NCBI RefSeq assembly: GCF_019104765.1
Contig: NZ_JAHRXJ010000011.1
Location: 124,001 to 188,000 of the forward strand
DNA: 64,000 nt
Direction of reading: 5' to 3'
Source: Synechococcus sp. HK05
GTDB lineage: Bacteria > Cyanobacteriota > Cyanobacteriia > PCC-6307 > Cyanobiaceae
Numbering within the stretch: position 1 is the first letter of the stretch; each line of letters starts with the position of its first letter. This document shows, one piece after another, positions 9,166 to 19,372 of the stretch. The notes below the pieces were generated by a model, which saw nothing but the letters and a program-made list of their open reading frames with translations, was not told the DNA's origin and ran no database searches. The position numbers and the translations under genes were made by a program.

Positions 9166-10462
9166 CGCTCTTGCCAGCCAACACCAGTCTGAGCAGCACC
9201 GGCGCCAGGAAGGTGGTGCCGATCACCATCAACAAAATGGCGGCCTCAAGAGCAGGGCTGAGCAGCTTCGCCTGGGTGCCAAGGCCCAGGAAGATCAAGC
9301 CCACTTCGCCGCGGGGCATCATCCCTAAGCCCACCACCAGGCGCTGGGTGGGTTGGTTGGAGAGGAAGCACCAGCCCGCCACCACCTTGCCGGCGATGGC
9401 CACCACCAGCAGGAAGGCGGCCACCACCAAGCCTGGGCGGTTGGCGGGATCGAGGGGGTTGAGCACCGAGAGATCCATGCCGGTGCCGATCAACACAAAG
9501 AAAATCGTGGCGAACAGCGCCACCACAGGCTTCACCGCGGCTTCGATCGCGTGGCTGTGGTTCGACTTGCTCAGGATCAAGCCGGCCGCAAACGCGCCCA
9601 GCGCCGCCTCAAGACCGATGGCGGTGGCGGCGAAGCAGCAGAGGGTGAGCACCACGAAGGAGGCAACCACCACATCACCGGGGGCCTTGAGCCGATCAAT
9701 CACCCAATCGAAGCCAGGCGCCGCAGTGCGACTCAGGCCGATGGCCGCCACCACAAACACCACCGCGGCGGCCACCAGCTTGAGGATCGGGCCGACCTCC
9801 AGGCTGCCGCCACCGGCGAGGCTCACCACCACCGCGAGGATCACGATGCCGAGGATGTCGTCGAGCACGGCGGCGCCAATCACAATTTGGCCCTCGCGCG
9901 AGCGCAGCATCTTCAGCTCGCCAAACACGCTGGCGGTGATGCCGATGCTCGTGGCCGTCATCGAGGCCCCGGCAAACACCGCCGGGATCACCTCCACGTG
10001 AAACAGGCCCATCAGGCCAGCGGTGCCCAGGGCGAAGGGCAGCACCACCCCTGCCACAGCCACCGTGGTGGCCTGGGTACCCACCGCCACCAGCTCATCG
10101 AGATCACTCTCAAGCCCTGTGAGGAAGAGCAGCGCAAACAGTCCGAGGGTGGCCACGGTCTGCAGCGAGGGGAAGGTTTCGGCGTAGAGGTGCGTGACCA
10201 CATCCGGCGGCACATCCGCCAGCGAGCCCACCAGCTGCAACAGGCCCTGGCTCACAGCGGCCTGGGTTTCCGGCGGAACGATCAGATGCAGGCCGGAGGC
10301 ACCAATGATCACACCAGCGACCAGCTCCCCAAGGATCGTGGGCAGCTGCCAGCGCACGAGCAGCTCAGCCAGCAACCTGGCGGCCACAAAAATCACCAGG
10401 AAGCGGCCAACCCCGATCAGGGTTTCAGCCACCTCGAGCTGGTGCGCTCCGATCTCCGGCAT
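9125..10462 (-). CDS. CPA2-family cation:proton antiporter
   Basis: The 445-residue protein starts MPEIGAHQLEVAETLIGVG and has about 12-13 membrane helices of Na+/H+-exchanger (KefB/NapA) type. Recognisable CPA2 features are LPTILGELVAGVIIGASGLHL, FLTGLESDLDEL, ASMTATSIGITASVFGEL and VLDDILGIVILAV (the Asp-Asp ion site). The family exchanges Na+ or K+ for H+ across the plasma or thylakoid membrane. The extended reading to 10735 is rejected because conservation begins at 10462. There is no TrkA-N domain at the C-terminus. Confidence 0.85.
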   Translation of the reverse strand: MPEIGAHQLEVAETLIGVGRFLVIFVAARLLAELLVRWQLPTILGELVAGVIIGASGLHLIVPPETQAAVSQGLLQLVGSLADVPPDVVTHLYAETFPSLQTVATLGLFALLFLTGLESDLDELVAVGTQATTVAVAGVVLPFALGTAGLMGLFHVEVIPAVFAGASMTATSIGITASVFGELKMLRSREGQIVIGAAVLDDILGIVILAVVVSLAGGGSLEVGPILKLVAAAVVFVVAAIGLSRTAAPGFDWVIDRLKAPGDVVVASFVVLTLCCFAATAIGLEAALGAFAAGLILSKSNHSHAIEAAVKPVVALFATIFFVLIGTGMDLSVLNPLDPANRPGLVVAAFLLVVAIAGKVVAGWCFLSNQPTQRLVVGLGMMPRGEVGLIFLGLGTQAKLLSPALEAAILLMVIGTTFLAPVLLRLVLAGKSDGPDLDPLAEIPT

Positions 10463-10558
10463 CAACGACGTGGGCAATTCCGCACGAGAGTCTCGCCCTG
10501 CCGGGCTACGCCCTGTGACAACGGCTACGTTCCGCGAAGAGCCTGAGGGTGCCTCCCC

Positions 10559-12985
10559 ATGACCCTGAGCCCAGCCAACACAGCGGCTGCCATCTCCAAC
10601 GAGCAGCTTGAGCGGATCGATGCCTGGTGGCGCGCCGCCAACTATCTGGCGGTGGGGATGATCTACCTCCAGGACAACCCGCTGCTCAGCGAGCCGCTGC
10701 GGCCCGAACACATCAAGAACCGCCTTCTGGGCCACTGGGGCTCAAGCCCGGGCCAGGCCTTCATCTGGGCCCACGCCAACCGGCTGATCCGCGAGCACAA
10801 CCTCGACATGATCTATTTGTCGGGGCCAGGGCACGGGGCACCGGGGGTGCTCGGACCCACCTATCTCGATGGCTCCTACTCGGAGATCTACCCCGACAAA
10901 TCGCAGGATGCGACTGGGCTCCAGCGGTTTTTCAAGCAGTTTTCCTTCCCCGGCCACATCGGCAGCCACTGCACCCCGGAAACCCCCGGCTCCATCCATG
11001 AGGGAGGCGAACTGGGTTACGTGCTCTCGCACGCCTGCGGCGCCGTGTTCGACAACCCCGATCTGATCGCCCTGGCCTGCGTGGGCGATGGCGAAGCGGA
11101 AACCGGCCCGCTGGCCACCAGCTGGCACATCAACAAGTTCCTCAACCCGATCAGCGATGGCGCCGTGCTGCCGGTGCTGCACCTGAACGGCTACAAGATC
11201 GCCAACCCCACCCTGCTGGCGCGGATCCCGCGGGAGGAGCTGGCCAGTTTGCTGCGGGGCTACGGCTGGGAGCCCCTGTTTGTGGAGGGGAGTGAGCCGA
11301 TGGCGATGCACGCCGCCATGGCCTCCGCCATGGACCACGCCATCGGCCGCATCCAAGCCATTCAGACCGAAGCACGCCGCAGCGGCGAAGCCCAACGGCC
11401 CCACTGGCCGATGCTCGTGTTGCGCTCCCCCAAAGGCTGGACCGGTCCTGCCGCCCTGGGCGACAAGAAGCTGGAGGGGTTCTGGCGGGCCCACCAGGTG
11501 CCCCTGCCCAACCCCCGCCACGACAGCGCCCAGCTGCAGCAGCTGGAGGGCTGGCTGAAGAGCTACCGGCCCTGGGAGCTGTTCGATGAAGAGGGCAGGC
11601 TCAAGCCCGAGCTCCAGGCCCTCTCACCGCAGGGCAACCGCCGGATGGGCTCCAATCCCCATGCCAATGGCGGTCTGTTGCGGCGCAAGCTGCAGCTGCC
11701 TGCCATCGCCAACTACGCCGTGGCGGTGCCCAAGCCGGGCAGCGTGCAGCACGAGAACACGGCGGTGCTCGGCGAACTCCTGCGGGATGCGATTGGCCTG
11801 AACCCCGATTCACTGCGGGTGTTCGGCCCGGATGAAACCGCCTCCAACCGCCTGCAGGCGATCTACGAGCAAAGCAAAAAGGTGTGGATGGAGGACTTCC
11901 TGCCGGAAGACCTCAACGGCAGCGAGCTCTCCCGCAGCGGCCGCGTGGTGGAAATGCTCAGCGAGCACACACTGGTGGGAATGATGGAGGGTTATCTGCT
12001 CACCGGCCGTTACGGCTTCTTCCACACCTACGAGGCCTTCGCCCATGTGATCGCCTCGATGTTCAACCAGCACGCCAAGTGGTTGGAGAGCTGCCTGCAT
12101 CACGCCCCCTGGCGCGCGCCGATCGCCCCCTGGACGTGTCTGATCTCCTCCACCGTGTGGCGGCAAGACCACAACGGCTTCACCCACCAGGATCCCGGCT
12201 TCATCGATCTGGCGGGCAACAAGAGCGGCGATGTGGTGCGGGTCTACCTCCCCGCCGATGCAAATGCACTGCTGGCGGTGGCTGAAGAGGCGCTGGTGGA
12301 GCCAAATGTGTGCAACATCATCGTGAGCGATAAGCAGAAGCACCTGCAGTACCTCACCCTGGAGCAGGCCCGTGCCCATGTGGCCAAGGGGATCGGCCTG
12401 TGGAGCTGGGCAAGCAACGACCACAACGGCCATGAGCCCGATGAACCCGATGTGGTGATGGCCTGCGCCGGAGACATCCCCACCAAGGAAACGTTGGCGG
12501 CGGTGCAAATCCTGCGACGCGAGATCCCAAGCCTGAAGGTGCGCGTGCTGAATGTGGTGAAACTCTTCGCCCTCACCCAGCCCAGCGAGCACCCCCACGG
12601 CCTCAGTGATCGTGATTTCGACACACTGTTCACCACCGACCGACCGGTGATCTTCAACTTCCACGGTTACCCGTGGCTGATCCACCGCCTCACCTACCGC
12701 CGCACCAACCACGGCAACTTCCACGTGCGCGGATACAAGGAGAAGGGCAACATCAACACCCCGCTCGAGCTGGCGATGAACAACCAGATCGACCGCTTCA
12801 ATCTGGTGATCGATGTGATTGACCGTGTACCGGGGTTAGGGTCACGCGCCGCCCATGTGAAAGAGCAGATGAAGGAGGCGATCCTCGCCAATCGGCGCTA
12901 TGCCCATGAGCACGGCATGGATGCCCCCGCCATCACTGATTGGCAATGGACCGCCACCGATCGCAACTGCCAGGAGGCCAACTGA
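10559..12985 (+). CDS. xfp: Xylulose-5-phosphate/fructose-6-phosphate phosphoketolase
   Basis: This is an 808-residue thiamine-diphosphate enzyme of full family length. Key motifs are the N-terminal [52 protein letters not shown] and the ThDP/Mg motif [11 protein letters not shown]. The enzyme cleaves xylulose-5-P or fructose-6-P with phosphate to acetyl-phosphate plus a shorter aldose phosphate. The stop overlaps the glgP start by one base (TGATG), and ackA follows, so the product acetyl-phosphate can feed acetate kinase from the same transcript. Confidence 0.95.
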   Translation: MTLSPANTAAAISNEQLERIDAWWRAANYLAVGMIYLQDNPLLSEPLRPEHIKNRLLGHWGSSPGQAFIWAHANRLIREHNLDMIYLSGPGHGAPGVLGPTYLDGSYSEIYPDKSQDATGLQRFFKQFSFPGHIGSHCTPETPGSIHEGGELGYVLSHACGAVFDNPDLIALACVGDGEAETGPLATSWHINKFLNPISDGAVLPVLHLNGYKIANPTLLARIPREELASLLRGYGWEPLFVEGSEPMAMHAAMASAMDHAIGRIQAIQTEARRSGEAQRPHWPMLVLRSPKGWTGPAALGDKKLEGFWRAHQVPLPNPRHDSAQLQQLEGWLKSYRPWELFDEEGRLKPELQALSPQGNRRMGSNPHANGGLLRRKLQLPAIANYAVAVPKPGSVQHENTAVLGELLRDAIGLNPDSLRVFGPDETASNRLQAIYEQSKKVWMEDFLPEDLNGSELSRSGRVVEMLSEHTLVGMMEGYLLTGRYGFFHTYEAFAHVIASMFNQHAKWLESCLHHAPWRAPIAPWTCLISSTVWRQDHNGFTHQDPGFIDLAGNKSGDVVRVYLPADANALLAVAEEALVEPNVCNIIVSDKQKHLQYLTLEQARAHVAKGIGLWSWASNDHNGHEPDEPDVVMACAGDIPTKETLAAVQILRREIPSLKVRVLNVVKLFALTQPSEHPHGLSDRDFDTLFTTDRPVIFNFHGYPWLIHRLTYRRTNHGNFHVRGYKEKGNINTPLELAMNNQIDRFNLVIDVIDRVPGLGSRAAHVKEQMKEAILANRRYAHEHGMDAPAITDWQWTATDRNCQEAN

Positions 12986-15510
12986 TGCACGAGCCCCAAC
13001 CCCGCCACCTGCAGCTGCCCACCCCGGGTTGCTACGCCGACCCCGACCGCAGCGGCCTCAGCGCCGATGACGTGTTCGACGGCATGGCCGAACACCTCTT
13101 CTACACCCTCGGAAAGCTCGCCCCCACCGCCAGTCGCCACGACCTCTACCTGGCCCTGAGCCACGCCGTGCGCGACCGGCTGATGACCCGCTATCTGGCG
13201 GGCATCGAAGCGATCAACGCCACCCCCACCCGCGTGGTGGCCTACCTCTCGGCCGAATTCCTGATTGGCCCGCAGCTGGGCAACAACCTGCTGATGCTCG
13301 GCATCCAGGAGGCAGCCGAAGAAGCCCTGCGGCGCTTCGGCATCGAACGGCTCGACGAAATCCTCGAAGTGGAAGAGGAGCCCGGCCTGGGCAATGGCGG
13401 CCTCGGGCGCCTGGCGGCCTGCTTCATGGAATCGCTGGCCAGCCTCGAGATCCCGGCCACCGGCTACGGCATCCGCTACGAGTTCGGGATCTTCGATCAG
13501 CTGATCCGCGATGGCTGGCAGGTGGAGATCACCGATAAATGGCTCAAGGGGGGGTGGCCCTGGGAAATCCCCCACCCGGATCAGGCCTGTTTCGTGGGCT
13601 TCGGCGGCCGCACCGAGAGCTACCGCGATGAACGCGGCAACTACCGCGTGCGCTGGATCCCGGAGGAACATGCCATCGGTGTGCCCCACGACGTGCCGGT
13701 GCTCGGCTACCGCGTGAACACCTGCGACCGGCTGCGGCTCTGGCGGGCCGATGCCAGCGAGAGCTTCGATTTCTATGCCTTCAACATCGGCGACTACTAC
13801 GGCGCCGTGGAAGAGAAGGTGGGCAGCGAGACCCTCTCCAAGGTGCTCTATCCCAACGACGGCACCGATGAGGGCCGCCGCCTGCGCCTGAAGCAGCAGC
13901 ACTTCTTCGTGAGCTGCTCCCTGCAAGACATGCTGCGCAACCTCGACCAGCGGGGCATCCCCGTGCACGAGTTCCCCGATCACTGGGCGGTGCAGCTCAA
14001 CGACACCCACCCGGCGATCGCGGTGGCCGAACTGATGCGGCTGCTGATCGACGACAAGCACCTGGAGTGGGATCAGGCCTGGGACATCACCAGCCGCTCA
14101 CTCGCTTACACCAACCACACCCTGTTGCCGGAAGCCCTGGAGAAATGGGGCCTGCCGTTGTTCGGCTCGTTGCTGCCCCGCCACCTGGAGCTGATCTACG
14201 AGATCAACCGCCGCTTCCTGCAAACCGTGCGCCTGAAGTATCCGGGCAACGAAGCACTGCTGCGCAAGGTGTCGATCATTGATGAGGAGGGCAGCAAGGC
14301 CGTGCGAATGGCCAACCTGGCCACGGTGGCCTCCCACCACGTGAACGGCGTGGCGGCCCTGCACAGCGAACTGGTGCGCACCAAGCTGCTGCCGGAATTC
14401 GCGGCGCTCTGGCCCGAGAAATTCACCAATGTGACCAATGGCGTCACCCCCCGCCGTTGGGTAGCCCTGGCGAATCCAGCCCTGCGCCAGCTGCTGGCCG
14501 AAACCATCGGCGAGGGCTGGGTTGCCGATCTCGATCAACTGCGCCAGCTGGAGCAATACCAGAACGACAGCAGCTTCCTGGAGCGCTGGGAGCAGACCAA
14601 GCTCGCCAGCAAACGCCACCTGGCCAGCTACATCCACCGCCAGAGTGGCCTGCTGGTGGATCCCGCCTCACTGTTTGATGTGCAGGTGAAGCGCATCCAC
14701 GAATACAAGCGTCAACACCTCAACGCCCTGCAGGTGATCGCCCACTACCTGCGCATCAAAAACGGCCAGGCCGAAGGCATGGCGCCGCGCACGGTGATCT
14801 TCGGCGGCAAGGCAGCGCCGGGTTACTACATGGCGAAGCTGATCATCCGCTTCCTCAACGGCATCGCCGAAACGGTGAACGCCGATCCCGACATGGATGG
14901 GCGCCTGCGGGTGGTGTTCCTGCCGGATTACAACGTGAAGCTGGGGGAACGGGTGTATCCGGCCTCCGATCTCTCCGAGCAGATCTCCACCGCCGGCCTG
15001 GAGGCCTCCGGCACCGGCAACATGAAATTCGCCATGAATGGCGCCCTCACGATCGGCACACTCGATGGCGCCAATGTGGAGATCCGCGAGCAGGTGGGCG
15101 CCGACAACTTCTTCCTGTTTGGCATGACCGAAACGGAAGTGACCGCTCTTCACACCGAGGGCTATCGCCCCTGGGAGCTGATCGCCCAACAACCCGAGCT
15201 GCGCGAAGTGCTCAAGCTGGTGGAGCAGGGCCACTTCAGCAACGGCGATGGTGATCTATTCCGGCCACTGCTGGAAAACCTCACCGGCCGCGATCCCTTC
15301 TTCGTGCTGGCGGATTTTGCGGATTATCTGCGGGTGCAGCAGCAGGTGAGCCAGGCCTGGGCCGATCGCAACGCCTGGAACCGCATGTCGCTACTGAACA
15401 GCGCCCGCACCGGCTTCTTCTCCTCAGATCGCTCGATCCGCGACTACGCCGAGCGGATCTGGAAGGCGGAAAGCTTCCCGGTAACGATCACCTGCAACCT
15501 CGACGAGTAG
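12985..15510 (+). CDS. glgP: Glycogen/alpha-glucan phosphorylase
   Basis: The 841-residue protein starts [12 protein letters not shown]; a GGAGG ribosome site lies just upstream and the ATG overlaps the xfp stop by one base. Family hallmarks include VAYLSAEFLIGPQLGNNL, EPGLGNGGLGRLAACF, VQLNDTHPAIAVAELMR and the pyridoxal-phosphate lysine in EASGTGNMKFAMNGA. It releases glucose-1-phosphate from glycogen. Placement between phosphoketolase and acetate kinase suggests a role in dark or fermentative glycogen breakdown. Confidence 0.95.
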   Translation: MHEPQPRHLQLPTPGCYADPDRSGLSADDVFDGMAEHLFYTLGKLAPTASRHDLYLALSHAVRDRLMTRYLAGIEAINATPTRVVAYLSAEFLIGPQLGNNLLMLGIQEAAEEALRRFGIERLDEILEVEEEPGLGNGGLGRLAACFMESLASLEIPATGYGIRYEFGIFDQLIRDGWQVEITDKWLKGGWPWEIPHPDQACFVGFGGRTESYRDERGNYRVRWIPEEHAIGVPHDVPVLGYRVNTCDRLRLWRADASESFDFYAFNIGDYYGAVEEKVGSETLSKVLYPNDGTDEGRRLRLKQQHFFVSCSLQDMLRNLDQRGIPVHEFPDHWAVQLNDTHPAIAVAELMRLLIDDKHLEWDQAWDITSRSLAYTNHTLLPEALEKWGLPLFGSLLPRHLELIYEINRRFLQTVRLKYPGNEALLRKVSIIDEEGSKAVRMANLATVASHHVNGVAALHSELVRTKLLPEFAALWPEKFTNVTNGVTPRRWVALANPALRQLLAETIGEGWVADLDQLRQLEQYQNDSSFLERWEQTKLASKRHLASYIHRQSGLLVDPASLFDVQVKRIHEYKRQHLNALQVIAHYLRIKNGQAEGMAPRTVIFGGKAAPGYYMAKLIIRFLNGIAETVNADPDMDGRLRVVFLPDYNVKLGERVYPASDLSEQISTAGLEASGTGNMKFAMNGALTIGTLDGANVEIREQVGADNFFLFGMTETEVTALHTEGYRPWELIAQQPELREVLKLVEQGHFSNGDGDLFRPLLENLTGRDPFFVLADFADYLRVQQQVSQAWADRNAWNRMSLLNSARTGFFSSDRSIRDYAERIWKAESFPVTITCNLDE

Positions 15511-15517
15511 AGCCGCA

Positions 15518-16552
15518 ATGCTGCTGGTGCTCAATGTGGGCAGCTCCAGCCTCAAGGCCGCCGTGCTCACCGCCACGGCGGCCAGCGCCTGCGAACACTG
15601 GCGCGCCGAAGCGGATCGGCAGGGCCCACTGGCGGAGCAACTCAGCCAGTGGCTGGCGCCCCAGCTGGAACCCTGGCGGCCCCAGCTCCAGGCAGCCGGC
15701 CATCGGGTGGTGCATGGCGGTGAGGCGTTCACCGCCACCACCCGGGTGACGCCCGCGGTGTTGGAGCAGCTGGATGCGATCTCGGCCCTTGCCCCACTGC
15801 ACAATCCGCCGGCCCTGGAGGCGATCCGCTGGCTGCAGGCCTGGCAGCCACAACTCCCCCAGTGGGCCTGTTTCGACACGGCCTTCCACGCCAGCCTGCC
15901 CCCAGAAGCCAGCACCTACGCCATCCCCACCGCCTGGCGGCAACAGGGCTGCCGCCGCTATGGCTTCCATGGCCTCAATCACCAGCATGTGGCCGAGGCC
16001 GTGGCCTGCCCACGATTGATCAGCGCCCATCTCGGGGCGGGCTGCTCCCTGGCCGCCGTGCGCGATGGCCGCAGCATCGACACCACCATGGGCTTCACCC
16101 CGCTGGAGGGGCTGGTGATGGCCAGCCGCAGCGGCAGTGTCGACCCTGGCTTGCTGCTGCATCTGCAACGCCAGGGCCTGAGCCTGGAGGACCTGGATCA
16201 AGGGCTGAATCGCCAGAGCGGCCTGCTGGGGCTATCGGAGCTGAGCGGTGATTGGCGCCAGCTGCGCTCAGCCGCAGGGGCGGGTCATCACGGCGCTCGG
16301 CTCGCACTCGCGGTGTTCCTGCACCGGTTGCGGCGCGAGATCGGAGCGATGGCCGCCAGCCTGGGGGGCGTGGATCAGATCGCCCTGAGCGGCGGCATCG
16401 GCGCCCACGACGATCAACTCCTCGAAGAGCTCAAAGCCACCCTGAGCTGGCTGGGTCCCGTGGGCTGGCTGCGCGTACCCGCCGATGAAGAGGGCATGAT
16501 CGCCCGACTGATCAGCCGGGCAGATCCGGTGTTTGGTGCAGGAGGCGGTTGA
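15518..16552 (+). CDS. ackA: Acetate kinase
   Basis: 344 residues with the ASKHA-fold motifs NVGSSSLKAAVL, HRVVHGGEAF, YGFHGLNHQHVAE, SAHLGAGCSL, and the C-terminal ALSGGIGAHDD (SGGIGENS in most relatives). It converts acetyl-phosphate plus ADP to acetate plus ATP. It is about 50 residues shorter than typical AckA (~400), apparently by shortened loops rather than truncation, since both ends are conserved. It begins 7 bases after glgP and its 3' end overlaps the convergent small gene by 41 bases. Confidence 0.88.
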   Translation: MLLVLNVGSSSLKAAVLTATAASACEHWRAEADRQGPLAEQLSQWLAPQLEPWRPQLQAAGHRVVHGGEAFTATTRVTPAVLEQLDAISALAPLHNPPALEAIRWLQAWQPQLPQWACFDTAFHASLPPEASTYAIPTAWRQQGCRRYGFHGLNHQHVAEAVACPRLISAHLGAGCSLAAVRDGRSIDTTMGFTPLEGLVMASRSGSVDPGLLLHLQRQGLSLEDLDQGLNRQSGLLGLSELSGDWRQLRSAAGAGHHGARLALAVFLHRLRREIGAMAASLGGVDQIALSGGIGAHDDQLLEELKATLSWLGPVGWLRVPADEEGMIARLISRADPVFGAGGG

Positions 16553-16964
16553 GCCGCAGCCGATCGGCATTGAGTGGATCGGGAGCCAGCTCACCCGCCA
16601 GCTCACGGAAGGTTTGCTCCACGGCTTCGGGCACGCGCACATCAAAGATGCGCTCCATCAGGGCCTCGATCGAAAACAGATGGGCGTTGATGTTTTCGAG
16701 GTCGGCGATGGCCTGTTGCATCGCGTCTTGCTCAGCGGGCTCGGCGGGGCCACCAGCAGCGGCGGCAGGGGCCACGGCGTTCTCCGCGTCGCCATGGGTT
16801 TTCTGCAGTTCTTCGAGGGCGCGACCGGCCAGGGTGCGAAATGACTGCAACGCAGCCCAGCTGAGCTCCTGCTGCTGCCGCAGGGTGGGGTTCTCCCGGA
16901 TCAGACGGTCGTGCTCCCGGTAGAAGCGCTGGCAGTCAGGGCATTGGCAGGGCTCTTCCGGCAC
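16512..16964 (-). CDS. Conserved small cyanobacterial protein, unknown function
   Basis: 150 residues. The N-terminus has a compact cysteine cluster (CQCPDC) that could bind a metal. The middle is Ala/Pro-rich (residues ~65-80) and the C-terminal half is helical and acidic (IEALMERIFDVRVPEAVEQTFRELAGEL). There is no recognised domain. Its 3' end overlaps the ackA 3' end by 41 bases on the opposite strand. Confidence 0.55.
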   Translation of the reverse strand: MPEEPCQCPDCQRFYREHDRLIRENPTLRQQQELSWAALQSFRTLAGRALEELQKTHGDAENAVAPAAAAGGPAEPAEQDAMQQAIADLENINAHLFSIEALMERIFDVRVPEAVEQTFRELAGELAPDPLNADRLRLNRLLHQTPDLPG

Positions 16965-17000
16965 CGCAGTCCCCTTGGCGTTTCACTGCCCATCATGGCA

Positions 17001-17318
17001 TCAAGCAGCGCGGTAATCCTCGCAGGCGCCATCAGGATCATCGCTGGCACCAGGGATGGGGATTTCAATCGAACTCACCACCTGAATCACATCCCGCAGG
17101 CGCATGGAGTCGGCAAACCAGGCCATGGCCTGATCGGTATCGCCATCGGCCACTGCCTCATTGGCGCTGTCTTCATGGGCCTCCGCCAGCAGGGCCAACC
17201 AGCACAGGCAACGGGCCTGAATCACCGAAAGATCCAGCCCATCGGGCAGGTTTTCAACGATCTGCTCGCTTTCCTGTTGCACCAACAGCCTCAGCCGGAG
17301 ATCATGCAGCTGTGCCAT
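17001..17318 (-). CDS. Small acidic protein, unknown function
   Basis: 105 residues, acidic, largely helical (QARCLCWLALLAEAHEDSANEAV). No family is recognised. It lies 36 bases downstream of the previous small gene on the same strand and may share its transcript. Coding status is supported by the frame's amino-acid composition and by tight fit between neighbours. Confidence 0.45.
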   Translation of the reverse strand: MAQLHDLRLRLLVQQESEQIVENLPDGLDLSVIQARCLCWLALLAEAHEDSANEAVADGDTDQAMAWFADSMRLRDVIQVVSSIEIPIPGASDDPDGACEDYRAA

Positions 17319-17413
17319 GGGCTCGTGGCGACTGCGGCCACGCTAGCGGCAGCGGCCTGATTCGCCATCCCGCTACCCGTAGTGCTGGATACCGAGTGGA
17401 GGATCCGGGCTAC

Positions 17414-17486
<73 letters not shown>

Positions 17487-17516
17487 ATGCGGACAAGCCC
17501 GCATCGGCATTATGGG

Positions 17517-17904
17517 TGCTGAAAGCAGGCGAGGTGATCGCGACCGGCGCCCGCGTCGGTTGAGGAAAGTCCGGGCTCCCCAATGGCCAGGCTTGCTGGG
17601 TAACGCCCAGTGCGGGTGACCGTGAGGAGAGTGCCACAGAAACACACCGCCGATGGCGGGGGCTCGCCCCCGATCAGGCAAGGGTGCAAAGGTGCGGTAA
17701 GAGCGCACCAGCAGCATCGAGAGGTGCTGGCTCGGTAAACCCCGGCTAGGAGCAAGGCCCAGGGACAACGGTTGGCCATGACACCCGTCCCGCTTCAAGC
17801 GCGCCGCTCGAGGCCACCGGTAACGGTGGTCCCAGACAGATGATCACCCCCGGAGCGCTTCGGCACTTCGGAGAACAGAACCCGGCTTACGTCCTGCTTT
17901 CACC
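17517..17904 (+). ncRNA. rnpB: RNase P RNA (bacterial type A)
   Basis: Conserved region I, GAGGAAAGTCCGGGC, is at 17562-17576. The conserved region V element ACAGAACCCGGCTTAC is at 17875-17890. The terminal P1 helix is formed by GAAAGCAGG (17521-17529) and CCTGCTTTC (17893-17901), which are exact complements. Internal elements such as GGTAAGAGCGCACC and the CACCGGTAACGGTGG hairpin also fit. The product is the catalytic RNA that matures tRNA 5' ends. Ends are set from P1 and are approximate by a few bases. Confidence 0.95.
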
Positions 17905-17938
17905 CCTTCAGCAGCACTTCCATTCGCGCCCAGAACCG

Positions 17939-19366
17939 ATGCCGATGCCTTCCTCGGTGCACCCATCTAGGCGGCCGTTTGTCATCCTTTCGGTTCTCTA
18001 CACCGCGGTGCTGTTCAGCTCCACCGCCTGGCAGCACTACCTCCTGGGGTCCCAGGTGTGGGATCTAGGAATCTTCGAGCAGTTCAACTGGCTGATCGCC
18101 AACGGTGGCCTTAACCAGATCAGCAGCCTGCGCAACATCACCCCCCTGCAGGACCACTTCTCCCTGCTGCTGCTCCCGATCGCGCTGGTCTACAAGCTCT
18201 CGCCCAACGCCTACACGCTGCTGGGGCTGCAATCGCTCGCCATTGGCTGCATGCCCGCATTGGCGGCAGATCTCTGCCTGCGCAAAGGGGTGAATCGGGG
18301 CCTCACCTGGGCCCTGGCGCTCGCCATCGTGCTCTCCCCCTACGGCTTCCTGGTGAATCGCGGTGACTTCCACTCCGATGTGCTCACCCTGCCGCTGATG
18401 CTGGTGGCGATCCGCGAGGCAGATCAACCCAGGCGCTGGCTCTACTACCCCTGCCTGCTGCTCACCCTGTTCGCTAAGAACGCCCAGGCGCTGTTCGGCA
18501 TCGGGCTCGGTCTCTACGCCCTCGCCAAAGGACAACGCAACCGAGCCGCCATTACCCTGGCGCTCTCGCTGGGGTGGTGGTTCCTGGCCACGGAGATGTC
18601 ATCAGCGGGTGGCGATCACGTGGGCATCCGCCTGGCCTATCTAGGCGACAGCAAGCTGGAGATCCTCACCACCCTGCTCACCAGGCCCTGGGTGGTGTTG
18701 CACGAGTCTTCACCGGATTCGATCCTGCTCTACAGCCTCGGGCTGACACTGCCTTTCCTGGCGCTGCTGGGGCGCGCTTCCTGGAGGGCACTGTTGGGGT
18801 GTTCGCCGATCTATCTCACCAACATCATTTCGGCCTCAAGCATCCAGCGGGAACTCAACCACCACTACTCAATTGGCATCCTTGCCTTTCTGATCGGCGC
18901 CTGCATCGATGCCCTGGCCCAGAGCAACCAGGCGTCGCTGCTGCGTAGAAAACGCGTGCTGTTCGCCACCATGCTGTTGGGTGTCGCCGCCTTCCTGGGC
19001 TATGGCCGTGTGTCGTATTTCAGCAGCCGCTACCTGCCGCGTTTGCAGGAGGCACGCGATTTCCAACAGGCCAAACAGCAGATCGGGCCCAACGACTCCG
19101 TGCTCACCATCGCCAACTACGCCGCCCACATGGCGGGCCGCTCCCGCATCGAGCAAATAGAGAAACCCGGCTACGGCGCCGTCAGCCAGTACGACTGGAT
19201 CGTGCTGCCCGCTCCAGAGATCCCGATCAACATCGGCGGCAAGCTGCGGCCGGTACGGCGATCCAAAATCGGGGGAACCGTGGCTCAGATCCGCCGCCAA
19301 GCAGAAGCCGCTGGCATGAACTGCCGAGCTGCCAATCCGTCGATCGTGCTCTGCTCCAAGGGCTGA
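17939..19366 (+). CDS. DUF2079 polytopic membrane protein (GT-C-like)
   Basis: 475 residues from the ATG at 17939; the frame extends upstream to 17840, but that lies inside rnpB. There are roughly ten hydrophobic segments. The N-terminal luminal/periplasmic signature VWDLGIFEQFNW and PLQDHFSLLLLPIALVY (conserved DxG and DHF) matches DUF2079, a family related to GT-C glycosyltransferases such as ArnT/PMT. The hydrophilic C-terminal ~110 residues may be periplasmic. The substrate is unknown. Confidence 0.72.
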   Translation: MPMPSSVHPSRRPFVILSVLYTAVLFSSTAWQHYLLGSQVWDLGIFEQFNWLIANGGLNQISSLRNITPLQDHFSLLLLPIALVYKLSPNAYTLLGLQSLAIGCMPALAADLCLRKGVNRGLTWALALAIVLSPYGFLVNRGDFHSDVLTLPLMLVAIREADQPRRWLYYPCLLLTLFAKNAQALFGIGLGLYALAKGQRNRAAITLALSLGWWFLATEMSSAGGDHVGIRLAYLGDSKLEILTTLLTRPWVVLHESSPDSILLYSLGLTLPFLALLGRASWRALLGCSPIYLTNIISASSIQRELNHHYSIGILAFLIGACIDALAQSNQASLLRRKRVLFATMLLGVAAFLGYGRVSYFSSRYLPRLQEARDFQQAKQQIGPNDSVLTIANYAAHMAGRSRIEQIEKPGYGAVSQYDWIVLPAPEIPINIGGKLRPVRRSKIGGTVAQIRRQAEAAGMNCRAANPSIVLCSKG

Positions 19367-19372
19367 ACCGCC

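Noticed and set aside
9353-10546. 397-codon open frame opposite the antiporter
   Set aside because: Low-complexity His/Gln/Arg composition and exact overlap with a convincing membrane transporter.
11810-12724. 304-codon open frame opposite phosphoketolase
   Set aside because: Shadow frame; phosphoketolase motifs are unambiguous on the + strand.
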